Notes: a model not told the origin generated them from the letters alone. DNA of 64,000 nt from Pseudorasbora parva (GCF_024679245.1 NC_090177.1:21898950-21962949); one strand, 5' to 3'. Positions 13,030 through 38,952 are shown, counted from the first letter of the stretch. Translations and numbers: made by a program.

Positions 13030-13430
13030 TACCTCTTTGGTGGGTTATTTGTAACTGAACGTGCAGAAAAAAGCCATCTGTCAGTTGTCAGCTTTGACGG
13101 TTGCCATGTAATACCGGCAAGCGAGCTAACTCTCGTAAAGGGGCATTTCAGTACTTATAAAATTACGTTTTCCAAAGCTGATAGATGTAATACGGCGTTT
13201 TGTGTAATTTGTGACGAAAACGCTTTTATGGTATTTCATTCGTTAAATAATTTAAGTGGCACATAACTTATTTCTATTATAGGTTCAATCTACTTTTACT
13301 CACATCAACCATAGACGATAACAACAACAACGTGAACTGCAGCGGAAATGACGTCGAAGGATAAGCACTTACCCGCGTGAAGCAAGCGACCGTAGACCAG
13401 GCAACATACTACTAGACTAGACTAGAGCAT
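13030..13430 (-). promoter_or_regulatory. mlh3 5' UTR exon and promoter region
   Basis: A TTTTTAG acceptor immediately precedes the mlh3 ATG, so the 5' UTR is spliced. On the minus strand there is a strong donor at 13373/13372 (CGCGG|GTAAGTG) and a weaker one at 13033 (AAGAG|GTATAT), two alternative first-exon ends. Local CpG content is raised around 13320-13400. The start site is not visible. Confidence 0.45.
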
Positions 13431-13605
13431 ATGCCATGAAGAAAAAACTTCATAACTTGATATTTTAGAAACCTTTTTTTTTGTACAAAGTGCCAAAGTT
13501 ATTTGGTTTAATTTAGTTAACGTAGTTATTTGATAAATATGTATAAGTTGATTAGCCATATATTTCATCAGAGAAGACTTATGAATAGATAAAATTAAAA
13601 CAAAA

Positions 13606-13643
<38 letters not shown>

Positions 13644-14533
13644 ACGCGCGCGCGCGGTTATATATTATTATTTTAAGATATTGCACAATTTTTCCCCGCT
13701 AAACATTTTCTATCCAAGTTTAACAAAGATAAAGATGTAAATTGTTAATTTTGTTATTTGCAACTAGACATATTTTTGCCACTCTAAATATAGGCTAGCC
13801 TACAAAGAGGTTATGGAAGGAAGTTTTTTAATTGATTAATGACAAATTGGAATGTAATTTTCTTTTGTTATACGAACATGTAATTGTTTTTTTCAAATAT
13901 GAAATCTGGAATCTGGAATTAATATGAAATTAAGCTTATATTATCAATCTTGTAATCATTTAAGTTTCACATTCATATCAATGTAAATTTAGTATTGAAA
14001 AAAAATGAAAATTAAATGATTTCCCTTAAGGACAGTACAAACTAAAAAAAGCCGTTAAGCTGACTTCTGCTGAAACTCTAAACTATTCTACCTTGTTGTA
14101 TCTCCTAAAATGCCTGATAAACATGCTTTAAGTCCCAGTGTCCTATATGAAATCAATGCCTTGTTTTATAACAGAAAGTCGCATTTTGTTTAGAAACGCC
14201 TTAACATTTTGCTGAGATATTGATTTATAACAAATTTATAATGAAAATTAGTCAGATTTTAATTATAGTTACAGAATATTACAAAATATTAATATATTTA
14301 CATAAGAATGCTAAATTTGACCATTCAGTCATTTTTAAAGACCAGGGAGAAGTTGTGCATAGACATAAGTGTCAGAAAAATTCACTAAAATATAATGGGT
14401 AATGGGCAGGTGACAGAATTTTGCTTTATGAAAACTCTATTATTATTATTCATTTATTAGTTTATGTTATAATTATGTTATAATTCTCTTTCTTCTAATG
14501 AAACTTGGTGTGTACACTGAACATAGGGCCAAT
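13431..14533. other. Intergenic DNA upstream of mlh3
   Basis: AT-rich non-coding DNA with a (TG)n-(CG)n tract at 13609-13657. Nothing else recognised. Confidence 0.6.
13609..13657. repeat. (TG)n followed by (CG)n tract
   Basis: About 33 bp of alternating TG runs directly into CACGCGCGCGCGCG. Alternating purine-pyrimidine of both kinds makes this a candidate Z-DNA former. Confidence 0.95.
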
Positions 14534-15533
14534 TGTCAGGATCCTGCCCTGACAGTCTTGTCTGTTTTGTCTGTTTAATGTTTCTTTGTTTGTATTGTGC
14601 TTGAGCACATGGCTGTGTGTCTTTGTTTGTGTGTGCCATGTCCACCGCTTGCTCCGCCTCCTTGTTTGCTGTTACCACACTAATTGTGCTAATTGTGTCA
14701 CTAATTGTGCTCACCTGATCCTTGTGTGCCCTTGTCTCTTTATATTGTGCTCCTTTCCCTCATGTCTTCACTGGTTTGTTGCATTTGTTGTGTGTATGTG
14801 CAGTTCTCTGCTAGAGTTAGGTTTCATTGTCTGATATCCTTTTGATAAAATCTAGTGGGGTTTTTTTCCTGAATTTTTTCTCAAGTCTAGTGCTAGTTTT
14901 ATTTTTTTTATCTAGTTCTTTCAAGCCTTATTTTTTGGTGTCTATCTTGTTTTTTATTTGTTTGCTAGCTAATATTATTTATTATTTATTAATATTATTA
15001 TATATTATATATATATTATTATTATTATTTATTATGTATCTCTAGTCCCTTGTACAATTGCAGTCTTGTTTAATTTTGTTTTTAAGTTCCAGTGATTTTT
15101 TTAAAAATATTTTTATTTATTTATTTTATTTTATTTTTAGAATTTGGTATTTGTTAATTTTCTCTTTGCTAGATCTAGTTATTAAAGTTTTGTTTGCTTT
15201 AGTTTTGTCTAACTGACTAAACCACTCTTTGCCAAGCAGTCAATACTGGAGCTACTTCTGAGAGTAAGCATCAAGCTTCGGGTTCCTTGTGTTCCTGCCT
15301 GGTTTTTCCCCTCATCCTGCCTGGTGTTGCCTCCCAAGATGTCCCCAAGTCTGTTGTCTCCTTAAACTGGTTTCAGGGGTCATCCTCCCTGCCTCTCATC
15401 GTGTCGTGTTCCCTGCCCTGCTGTCTGAAATTTCACTCGTATCTCCTTTTCGTGCCCTTTCTATAGTCTTGTTAATAAAGTCTCATATTGTTCATTCTGT
15501 GCCTGGGTCCTCTCTCATTCAGAATCCCTGACA
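14534..15533 (+). mobile_element. Solo LTR of an LTR retrotransposon (1000 bp)
   Basis: The unit begins TGTCAGG, ends CCTGACA (TG...CA), and is flanked by an exact 5-bp duplication CCAAT (14529-14533 and 15534-15538). Inside are a TATA-like stretch near 14740 and an AATAAA at 15474-15479 close to the 3' end, as expected of an LTR on the plus strand. No gag, pol or second LTR is present, so a solo LTR left by recombination is the simplest reading. A DNA transposon with TGTCAGG inverted ends is the alternative. Confidence 0.65.
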
Positions 15534-16413
<880 letters not shown>

Positions 16414-17035
16414 ATGGTGGTCAGCAGTAAATCTCTACTCTGCTGCTCTCCAGGGTGCTGAAATGCGTTGCTGCTGAATGTGGGGGACATCGTGGCATGT
16501 TCTCGGTGACCTTCACAGATAAAGATGTGTCATCATTTATCAGCCGAGAATTGGTGTGAATTAACAAAAATAGCGGCAAGTTTTGCACGAAAAGCTTACT
16601 GAAAAACGTCACAGATATATTTTCTCCTGTCACGGCATTGTAGTAACAGAATGGATTTGGTTGCGTTTTGGTTATCACTCTGCATTAATGCGCGCTCTGG
16701 AAAGAAACTGAAGTGCATCAATAGGAAATTGAGTTAAGACTTAAAGTCTGAATTCCTGCCAAGCCAGTCAGTGTTGTATCTTCGGCCAAGGTCCTTTCAC
16801 ATGTGTTAGCTAACGTGCAAAGCCGATCTGGAACAGGAGGTGGAAAACAGAAGCTGAACAATCATGGGCTATAACGAAATGGCGCAATATGAACTGCAGA
16901 GCGCGTGAGGGGGCGTGAGGATGTGTTGGGAAAAACTACACGCTCCTTGGGGGATGGCTGTCCTATATAATGTAGTACATTTCATTAATTGAAAAAGATC
17001 AGCCGTGTTTTTACGGGAAAAGTGAATTAGTCAAG

Positions 17036-17107
17036 ACTCTTCTACCACTCCCCACCCAAACCCCCTCACACCCCTCCAACACCTCCACCCCACCCCCACC
17101 TTCTCAC
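17036..17107 (-). repeat. G-free C-run tract, quadruplex candidate
   Basis: 72 bp contain no G and many runs of three to five C. The minus strand therefore has repeated GGG/GGGG runs separated by short loops, fitting a G-quadruplex pattern. Confidence 0.6.
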
Positions 17108-18080
17108 GAGCACAAACGCTCACGCACCGCCACGAGATAGAGAAGAAACGCTCCTGGCTGCTGTGGATAAATCCCAAGATTTAAAATGGTGATGGCAGAT
17201 TCTGCATATAACCCCAAATGGATATTAAGAAAGAAGGATCTGGTCGTATATGGTGGCTTGAAGAAGCCTACTTTATCAACAAAAACCTACAATGTGTGGC
17301 AAGCCATTTTAACACTTGTTCCTTAAAACTAGTATATTTCTGTGATTCCGAATTCAGCTATTCACTTTCCTAATATAGGTAGAATATAGTTATTGCTGGT
17401 ACCTAGTTCAGTTTAAGTAGGCCTAATATTTATTTATAATTTATTTATTTTTCAGTTCCATGCAACTGATGCTAGTAGGCTACACATTTATTAGACTCTA
17501 TTTATTTTTTTAATTGTTATTAATTCCATTTTTAATATTGTAAGATTTTTAGGTTGAACTAAACTCCATGTTTTAAAGCCTATATTCCGATAGGCCTGTG
17601 TATATATGGTTTCCATTAGGATGCACAACTGTTGCACAACATTGATGTTTTTTAAGAATTGTTTGAGCACCAAATCAGCATATTAAAATGATTTCTGAAG
17701 GATCACGTGACACTGAATTCTCATAGAGTAAGGATGATGAAAACTCAGCTTGGGGTTATGAACTGCATTGTTTTATTTTTTTATAATGTTTCCTGTGGTG
17801 CACTTACTGTATAATGTTAGTATTATTTTTACATCATAAATTGTCATAATTTAGAAATAAAATAAAAATCCTTCACTGATTTTACCCTCTGATTTGAATG
17901 CTCTGTTTGAAGGGGCCTGTCTGCTGTGAGACTTCAGTGTAAACGCCCACTTCTGTGATTGGCTGAAATTTTTGTATATTAATTAGCATATTACATGTGT
18001 AACTTTCTCTGAAACTTTTAGCACTTTTTTACTATTACAGCTCTCAAGGTTAACTAATTGTGTAAAGTGTTGGTTGTAGC

Positions 18081-18134
18081 ATTATATTTAGATCTGGCAT
18101 TATATTTAGATCTGACATTATATTTAGATCATGA
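18081..18134. repeat. Three tandem 18-bp units
   Basis: Units begin at 18081, 18099 and 18117, each ATTATATTTAGATC followed by four variable bases. Confidence 0.85.
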
Positions 18135-19240
18135 CATGAAAAGTTGTAGTGATGAGCATTGTAGCTGAATGCAGCGATCACTGCAACTAGATTCTGCACA
18201 CTAATGAATGTCATAACTAGAAGTGCAAACACAATGTAAATAAGATATTTGTTGATTTTGGGAGTTTTGGAATGAGTATGATGATTGACATCTCCAGTTA
18301 TTGCAAATTCTTTGATCACTTTCTATATGTAATTTATTCACAGTTTAAATAACAGATTATTTTCACATACTAAGAGAAACAATATGAAGTTTACTGCCAC
18401 TCACTGGTTTGATTTACTAGCACAGATAAGAACATCTGACTGTACACGAATCATATCAGAAATCCCTGGTCATAGATAGAATTAACACAGCATGTTGTCC
18501 CATTACTGTCAAGTCCATATCGTAAAAGTCTGTTTGCAAAGCCTGCACCAAAATTGTGACTAATTTACCAGAGAATCCACAGTGAAATGTATTGCATACA
18601 AATAATAATAATGCTCAACTGAGAATATTCACGTGGTTGAAAATAAATAAAATAACCACATTAATAGCATTATTCTTTTTAAGTTGAGTGATCCTGAATT
18701 GCTATTTTCTCCTCCTTATGATCTCACTAACACGTCAGTGCCTGGGGCCAAAGTTGCAATGATGAAGGCTTGGTATCAATATAAACTGTTTTGGACTAAA
18801 AGTAAGTTTTCAGTTCTTTAACTTGCAGGATATTCTTATAGTTTGATGACCCTATAATAGGCCTATGTCAAACACTCAAGGGAAATTTGATTTCTCAGTT
18901 CATTAAAAATATAAAATATAAATAGCCAATAAAACAATAAAACAATAATTGTATTTGTAATAATATTTCACAACAGTGTTTAACTGTGTTTTTGGTTAAA
19001 TAAGTGTAGCCTTAAGAAGAGACTACTTTCAATAACATTTTTAAAAAAAGTGTTTAAAACTTCCTTATTAATAGTCTAAATGTTAAATTGGCTTGCCACA
19101 AATAGTGTGGCGATCGCAGCAGATATCTAACGCCGACTACACATTTCTTCAAATAAAGCCTTGACGACGAATCACGGGTCTACTAGATGTCAACTACCAG
19201 ACAGATATATCAGAGAACTAGCTGACCCTGGCATTGGTCG

Positions 19241-19625
19241 TTTTCGCAAGACATTTCCAGCGGCGTCGGAACGCGAAGGAAGAGAGAGGCAGTAGCATCA
19301 GTAATCAGACTAGGACGCGCTCCTCAGCTCCCTCCCAACCGCACGGCTGAGGCGGATTCAACTGCAGCACTGGGGGAACGTATCGCTGGATGTGGGTGAA
19401 GACTGTGCGAATGCGCGTGTAGGCTCATACGCTGGGATAGCGAGATCTGGTCATCCTAACCCTATGCGCCTTAAGAACACTTCCCAATCTGGCGGGTTCA
19501 GGACTGAGGCAGGTGTAGCGGCGAGGGCGCATCCATGAGCGTCTTCTCCCGGGACGGCATGTTTTTAGTTTAACCGGATTTGTTGAATAGACTGAGGAAG
19601 AGGAAAGGCGAGTTCGGAAGTTTTG
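19241..19625 (+). promoter_or_regulatory. tmem240 promoter and 5' UTR region
   Basis: CpG-rich stretch directly upstream of the tmem240 start codon (for example CGGCGTCGGAACGCG and GCGGCGAGGGCGC), in contrast to the AT-rich surroundings. This suggests a CpG-type promoter and 5' UTR. Exact start unknown. Confidence 0.5.
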
Positions 19626-27166
<7,541 letters not shown>

Positions 27167-27829
27167 CTTTAACAGCAGTTTCCCCAAAACTGCTCCATTA
27201 CCAGCTGCTGCCTCAGAGACCCACTTTTAATTGTTCCACTACATCTTTTAGACCTTCAAGAACCACTCAAGTATTTGCCAAAAGAAGAAAGAAGATTATC
27301 ATTGCCGATATGCTGATCTGTGTCCACGTTCGCCACATTTGGCGGATGGTTTAGAAAGGGTTTTTTCTGTACAGGCATTGTTATTTTCAATTGCTGATTC
27401 TAGGCATGCACTTTTAGAATGGGGGAGGATGCAAGAAATGGTTTTATGAGACACTGAGAGTCAATTCATGTTTCTTCCTTGCTTTTCCCCTCACCTTTTT
27501 TAGCTTTTTCATCAGGATATGACGTTTTGGGAGGGGGGTGATAAGTGGGTGGGTGGGAGGTTTAGAGGTCATGGTTTTGTGATGGTATATAGTTAGAGAT
27601 TAATGATCATGTAAATAGTTACACATATTGTTTTATGGGATTTAAATGAACACGGGCGTAGGAGGTAACTGTATAAAAAGAGAGAAAAAACATAAAGAGG
27701 AAAGAATTTTGAATGCTGATGTGATATGTGAACTTTTTGGATGGATGAAAAAGAGATCACTCGGTGAAAAAAAAGATTGATTAGCTTTGTTACTACGTGA
27801 ATTAAATGAATGTATTAATTTTATCTGTA

Positions 27830-27835
27830 AATAAA
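27830..27835 (+). terminator. tmem240 polyadenylation signal
   Basis: AATAAA 664 bases after the stop codon, followed by a GT-rich stretch. Implies a 3' UTR of about 690 nt (27167 to about 27855). Confidence 0.7.
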
Positions 27836-27855
27836 GGAGAGTGCAGGAAGGTTGA

Positions 27856-28494
27856 AATGAGCGGTCAGGGCTCTTTTTGCTGATTTGAAAGTCATCTGTC
27901 ATATGTGAGAGAGCCGCTAGCACTTGCCTTGTCTTCCCTACACTGTGTCCAATAGCCCTTCCAGGTCTATGTTTAAACTACTCCATACTCAAACAAGAAC
28001 AACCAGCCTGCTAGCACAGAGAGCCCTGACCCAATTTTCTCTTCCTCTTTATGTCCAGACATTGCTGTTGTGAAGATAAAATGTCTGTTTTATTAAAAGT
28101 GCCATTGAAGCACAACAGTGACCCCTAGTTTTGGGATGTGTCATTTCTCAACGACTGAAGGTGTACATGCATGGGACAATCAAAACACCCACGCTGTCCA
28201 TTCCCAATATAAAAACAAAACAGTTTTAACATTTACGATATGTGCTCATATTCATACAATAGTAAAATGTCAAACTAAATATTGTATGGCAGACAAATCC
28301 CGTGGATGAAACTCAAGAAAACTGCTGAGTTTAATGGAGATATAATGCTATATTGGTGAAAAAAAATGTACCATGACAAAATAACAGATACATTTTATGA
28401 ACAACTGATATAAATTAAGGCTAAATAAAACCAAACACCATATAGAATAAACACAATCTTCTGAATATGCAGCCACCTAGAAAACATAAAACAA

Positions 28495-28579
<85 letters not shown>

Positions 28580-30526
28580 AAATAAGTATTAGCAAGGCTG
28601 TATTTACTTCATAAATGCAGTAAACAGTAATATTGTGAAATATTATATTCAGTCTTCAGTTTCACAAGATCCTTCACAAATCATTGAAATACTTATTTGG
28701 TGCTTTTTTTTTTTTTTTACTTTTTATTCACCAGAATTCACACAAAAAATATTCAGGAATAAATTGCATTTTAAATATTAAAATAGAAATCAGTTATTTT
28801 AAATTGTAATAATATTATTAACAAATCATTTTAAACAATCAATCATTCCAAAATATTGACTGGTATAGTGTGACTCCCCATGAGGAAACAATCTTATAAA
28901 TCATACTTAGTGGTGTTTTTAAAAAATGTAAAAATGCAGAAGGTTTCTTGTGATGGGTAGATTTAGGGGTAGAGAGAGAATACAGTTTGTACAGTATAAA
29001 AACCATTACGCCTATGGAATGTCCCTATAAAACATGGAAAAACAATGTATGTGTGTGTGTGTATTTGTGGCCTGGTAAACCCTACGTTATGGGGACAAAA
29101 TGTCCCCACAAAGATGGCAATATCCGAAATCCTTGTCCTTGTGGGGACATGTTTTGGTCTCCATGAGGAAAACATCTTATAAATCATACTAAGTGATTTT
29201 TTTGAAAATGTAAAAATGCAGACGGTTTCCTGTGATGGGTAGGTTTAGGGGCAGGGGCAGGGGGATAGAAAACAGTTTGTACAGTATAAAAACCATTACG
29301 CCTATGGAATGTCCCCATAAAATATGAAAACACAACGTTTGTGTGTGTGTGTGACAGTGATTAACACCAACTAACATTAAACCATGTAAATCTGCTCCAT
29401 TATGGGTGAGAAATAACATATCTAAATTGTTTAACTTGATTGTCGAATATTTAAATGACAGATTTAAATAAAATCCACTGTCTCATAAGAAAGGGATTTG
29501 TTAAAAGCTCTTCTGGCAGAAGTGGGACTCACTTGACAGATAAATGTAGGATACTTCACTTGAGGCCTGAATATGATTGCTTTTGATCCAGGAGTCACTG
29601 CAGATCTCTGGGTGGAAATGAGACAAGGTCGATGAACACTATCCCAGTTTTACCTCGAAGGGATGTTCAGATGCTTTTTCGTCCGTAATTCTTGATGTCT
29701 CTCATACAAACAAGGAAAATCCCACTCAAGATCCATTCACATCCTGGGAACTATAGATGAAAACAGGTAAGCTGGTTTTCTGCTGCTATATGCATTTATC
29801 TTAAAATGCTGTCAAAAGTGTTTTAAAACGCTATCCACTCTGTTTTCTTTCCTAAAGTGATGAGTATATGAAGAATATATACCTTTGCATTTTGCTTATT
29901 TGGCTGTGAATCAGCTAAATGTTATAGAGCAAAAACCTGAATAATTTTAAGTTTTCAGATGAATTCAACAACAAAATACTATAAGATAAAATTAACAACA
30001 TAGGGCTTAATCAGATATGGATATTTGTTTTAAGATTTTAGGTCCTGTAGTATTCTCTAAACTTAAAAGTTCACCCAAAAATGACAAAATGTCTGTTATT
30101 ATTTACTCATATTTGTCATTCCAAACCTGTATGTCTTTTATGAAAGTCAGTGGATGTTCAAAACAACACTGGAGCCCACTGACATTCATTATATGGGAAA
30201 ACAACAACAAAACAAAACACACATCACACAAGGCAAAAATCCCAAAATATATTCACAATATCTTGGTGTGAACAAAAGGTTATGACTGGGTTTTAATTTC
30301 TGAATCATGAAGAATAAAGTTGTCAGACATTTCATAATATGGAGAAACATGAAGGGTATGGTAAATTCCTGCTAGTTCTCTATTTTTAATTTGGTTCAAG
30401 GCTGCTTGCAGTAAGGAGAGGCCCTTGCAACATATGTATGTTTTTATATGGATTTCCGTTTACTCTATCAGCCTCTTTTAAAGTTTCTTTGTTCATGGGG
30501 GATCGCATGATGAAATGTTGCATGTC
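27856..30526. other. Intergenic DNA between tmem240 and the nested transposon
   Basis: Holds a (TA)n run at 28499-28563, a dispersed repeat at about 28630-28710, a two-copy direct repeat at 28872-29330, and a relic TTCACCCAAAAAT-family copy from about 30068 to 30170. Bases 29590-29767 end in a good splice donor (AAAACAG|GTAAGCTGG) and could be an untranslated exon, but no frame or partner exon supports it. Confidence 0.5.
28872..29330. repeat. Two direct copies of a 165-170-bp repeat
   Basis: CCCCATGAGGAAACAATCTT (from 28876) recurs as CTCCATGAGGAAAACATCTT (from 29159), and both copies continue to ACCATTACGCCTATGGAATG (28996 and 29291). The spacer contains GGGGACAAAATGTCCCCAC, a perfect inverted motif. 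Looks like a transposon fragment duplicated in tandem. Confidence 0.7.
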
Positions 30527-30813
30527 AAAGGAGACCTATTATGAAAATTTCCCTTTTTAGAACACAGATGTGTCTCCATATAGTGTGTGTAAACAACCAT
30601 AATGGTAAAATTCTACCCAATACTTATTTTATAATCTCCATCATCATTATCAATCACTCATAATGCACATATTAGGGGAACCCCGCCGCCCCCATGTTGA
30701 TGATCAGCTCTTTTAGCATAGACACACCCCTGAGTGAGAAGCACAGAGGCCATTTCTTTTCACTCACTGTATCAGGCATAATAGCATGGAGCAGCAGCTC
30801 ATTTGCATTTTAA

Positions 30814-32266
30814 AGGGGGGGTGAAACACTCAGTTTCAGTCAGTGTCATGTCAATCTTGAGTACCTATAGAGTAGCATTGCATCCTGCATATCTCCGAAA
30901 AGTCTTTATTTTTTTAATAATTATATAAGAAAGATGCGCTGTTCCGAGTCTTTCCGAAAAAAGCCGAGCGGGTGGGGGCGTGTCGTGTGAGCGGAGCTAA
31001 ATAATGACGTGTGCTCGCTGCTGCTATTGTGTTGAGTCGAGTGCGTCGTAAAGCTGTGTCATCCCTAACAGTGGGAAAAAACTTTATTCAAAATAAAAAT
31101 ATGGCTTTTAATCAGATACAGCCATACATCTATGATCCGGAATCAGACCCAGAGGCTGCAGTTGAACAGGAGCAGCAGCAAAAACGACTAGAGCAGGACG
31201 TCTCTATGTGGTACAAGTTATACACTAACTATATAATATGCTTAGCGGCTTGTGTTATTTACATATTTATACTTGAATTATATCGTCGTATTTTTGTCTT
31301 TGAAGGTGTACATGTGGGAAGTGCAGTTGTGCATGTGTGTTTGTGTGTTTACGCGTGGTTTGTGTAGACAGTAAGCGGACTGGTTTTGCACGGCAGGTTA
31401 AGTTAGTGTTTACATAGAAAGACACGGAATAGTAGCGCATTTGAATGAAGAAGCGTGCTTATTTAGTTCAACATATTTCCCCCCTCTTTGTGTATTGTTG
31501 TTTGGAGTGCTTTTACAATACACAAACATAAAGTTACACATATAGTGGCCAGCTAAACAAATGTACACGCACTACACATCGCATGCTCCATTGATCAATT
31601 AACTATACGTGATCATGTTTGGGCTACTTGATGAGAATAGGCAAAAACACAGACATTTGAATCAGTCTTACTCACAGCCTGCGGTTCTAACGTTGGGACT
31701 GCTCCATCATTCAGCATTAGGCGATCGGAAAATCCGGCGTCGAGCTGGGCCTTGTTTATGAAACAGTCGGCACCGAAATGCAGCGAACAGATATAAACAT
31801 TCGCGCAACTCAGTTGCTGATCCGGAAAAGCAAATTACATCCACTGTTGCCTTAACGCGGGGTTTTTGGGGAATCTGTGCAGGACTGTCTTGGTCTGGCA
31901 ACCAAAAACGCACTTTTTTGGTGACATTGTTATGTGCACATCACCTGTGCAGCAGCCTACGAGCCAGCGCTTTGATGGGCGTAGCCTGTTACTTTCGCTC
32001 TCTCCCTCTCTCTCACGCGCTTCCGGTAGAATTGTCCGTAAGGCCCATACAAGGAAATTCCGCCCTCATTAACGTCAAAGGGGACGCATGATCTCAAAAA
32101 ACTTGCCGAAACTTATGACTAACCGGAAGTAGTATTTTTGACAAAGAAATACTCCCATCAAACGTCCACCTTAACTTTTGAAACTTTGTCTATGTTTAGT
32201 ATGGGATTCCAAGTCTTTAACAGTGTAAAAAGATCAGTATGCATGAAACAGCATTTCACCCCCCCT
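30814..32266. mobile_element. TTAA-flanked Kolobok-like element (1453 bp), nested
   Basis: The inverted ends AGGGGGGGTGAAA and TTTCACCCCCCCT are perfect, each beside TTAA (30810-30813, 32267-32270). The interior is GC-richer than its surroundings and holds a short protein-like exon at 31101-31210. No transposase frame is left, so it is non-autonomous. Superfamily assignment rests only on target site and end sequence. Confidence 0.75.
31101..31210 (+). pseudogene. Captured first-exon fragment, P2X7-like small domain protein
   Basis: An ATG opens 36 codons plus two bases (MAFNQIQPYIYDPESDPEAA, then a Gln-rich stretch and RLEQDVSMW) and stops at a GT donor (ATGTG|GTACAAG). After the donor the frame turns hydrophobic and unlike the rest. 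From memory, fish genomes hold many short proteins annotated as P2X purinoceptor 7-like that start with a similar xPYxxxPESDPE motif and continue with a Cys-rich domain. I find no following Cys-rich exon in the element, so this looks like a truncated capture. Assignment is tentative. Confidence 0.35.
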
Positions 32267-32699
32267 TTAAGGGACACACACAAAAATGGTGCGTTTTTGC
32301 TTACACCCTTACACATAAGGGCAAATTTGATGATGTGTGGGGTATTTTGAGCTAAAACTTCACATACACCTGAGATGGATATTAGGCTACATATTGTGAA
32401 AAGACACATAATATGAAAAATATTACTTTAAAAATATACTTTAAAGAAATTAAAAACCATAAAGTGTTCTCTTATATGGAGGCAATTATTCTGTGGCAGA
32501 AGCTTTTTTAAATTAGTCAGAATTTAGTTTCTAGGCATGCACTTATATTATCATGGAACCACATACCAATAAAGAACCTTTATTTTTAAGAGTGTGGAGC
32601 TAATAGAATATCATTCAAATCCCCATGACTTTTTAATTTAAAATTCTATTAATGTCCATGGAAACCACAATGTTTCCACATTATTTCCAAACTATGACT

Positions 32700-32832
32700 G
32701 GGATTACTGACGACGCTTGACGCCCATCCACGCTCACGCTGGCATTAGGAGGAGGAGCAGAGGGCACCTTGCATTTGAAACGGTTCAAGTCACAAAACTC
32801 CTTCATAACCAATAACAGCACTGAGGTGGAAG
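32700..32832 (+). promoter_or_regulatory. sdhb promoter region
   Basis: Short GC-richer stretch (GACGACGCTTGACGCCCATC) between AT-rich intergenic DNA and the sdhb start codon, presumably core promoter and 5' UTR. No TATA box seen. Confidence 0.4.
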
Positions 32833-37625
<4,793 letters not shown>

Positions 37626-37847
37626 CTTGTACATTCGGAAATATAATGTATTTAATGATTTTAATTATTGTGAGATATGGGATATTTAATTTTTACTTTG
37701 TTTGATAGTGGAGACCTATAGTTACTGCTAATGTAAAACAAATCTATAACAGGGCTTGCTTTTTATTTGTTTTAACTGGATTGAGGTTATACTGTATACA
37801 TGAGTATAACCAGAGTATAATAAGTTATACTGTAATGAGAATGTCAG

Positions 37848-37853
37848 AATAAA
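37848..37853 (+). terminator. sdhb polyadenylation signal
   Basis: AATAAA 223 bases after the sdhb stop, followed by GTCTGTTCTGTCTG, a GT-rich downstream element. Confidence 0.7.
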
Positions 37854-38626
37854 ATTTAACATGTAACAAATTGTCTGTTCTGTCTGCGTGGCAATTCCTT
37901 CATATATCTGCATGTTTAGGAAAACAGGAATTTGTTGACAAGTTATGTTCTGCCTAGGATGGAAAGGTATGTATTGTAGTGATGAAAAAGATGTGAAGAG
38001 CACGGCTTTTCTGAGTAAATTCGATTTATGAAGGTTAGGTCTCGTCATGTCCTCAAGGTGGCAGTGTTCAATTGGTGAGTTGACAAAAGAACGTAAAGGA
38101 AGAAGGACGTACAGCGTCACGTTTATGTTTACAAAACTGACAGTTGAAGCAGAAACAGTTAGTTTCTGCGGTAGTGTGTAATGCAGTAATTAGCCTAGAG
38201 AAAAGTATGTGCATTAGCACTCATGTTTTAGATCATAGATGGATTCACCAGGTATGGGTAAGTGCAATTTGCCTGCGCATGTTTATTTCGAATGAAATAT
38301 CATTAGATATGTCATATCGCATCTTCTTAGCTGAAATTTAATAAAGAATTTGAATCTTTTTCATTCGTATGAGATATGAATAAAACTTGATATCCCACAG
38401 TTCTAATTGTTCTAGTTTTAAGAGTCATCAGAGACGAACTTTGCTGCACAAAAGTTGTCATTTTATCTAGTGTAGTTTTAGTAATTTGGTTAATGTATGA
38501 CGTCAGAATGATATTAATTAGGATTATTAAATGGGCTAACCTGACATAATCTGAGGTCATCTGATGTGCAGACTGTATGGGATACAAAACTCTAGGGTTG
38601 TATTGTTCTTTTCGTGATAGAATAGA

Positions 38627-38880
38627 CCTTATTCAGATCAGCGCCATTTACTGTGTTTTCAATGGCATATGCTATAAAAAGCTGTATTAATAAGATCCTA
38701 GATCACTTATAATTTTCCACAGCTCATGTTGTCTACTGATATTTCTTAGAAATTCTTAGAAATATATTGTTTGCAGTGTTTCTGCAGAACAAACAATCCA
38801 AACACCACATTACCAGACAATCCACTGAATAGTTTGTAGCCCCTCACTGCCTCACTTTCATTCTGTTTCATTCAGTTAAT
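38627..38880. repeat. Dispersed repeat shared with mlh3 intron 9
   Basis: TAGACCTTATTCAGATCAG, GCTATAAAAAG, TATAATTTTCCACAGC and TGCAGTGTTTCTGCAGAAC recur in the same order at about 7560-7800. Two diverged copies of one element. Confidence 0.7.
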
Positions 38881-38952
38881 AATCCAAAATGGCGCTGTTT
38901 GAATTGTTTATGTGAATCGGAACATTACAGTGAATTGATCGAACGGCTTCGC

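Larger units (their letters stand above)
30527..32416. mobile_element. Outer DNA transposon, split by a nested insertion
   Basis: The left part begins AAAGGAGACCTATTATGAAA (30527-30809). The right part (32271-32416) ends in sequence whose reverse complement reads CATATTATGTGTCTTTTCAC, a diverged match to the left end. The two parts are separated by the TTAA-flanked element 30814-32266. Removing that insert leaves an element of roughly 430 bp. Confidence 0.55.

Noticed and set aside
29590..29767. Possible upstream untranslated exon of sdhb
   Set aside because: A good donor is present, but there is no coding frame, promoter signal or partner, and it lies over 3 kb from sdhb across a nested transposon.
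31011..31367. 118-codon plus-strand frame read as a complete protein
   Set aside because: The sequence after 31210 is unlike the first part and follows a splice donor, so only 31101-31210 looks like coding sequence.
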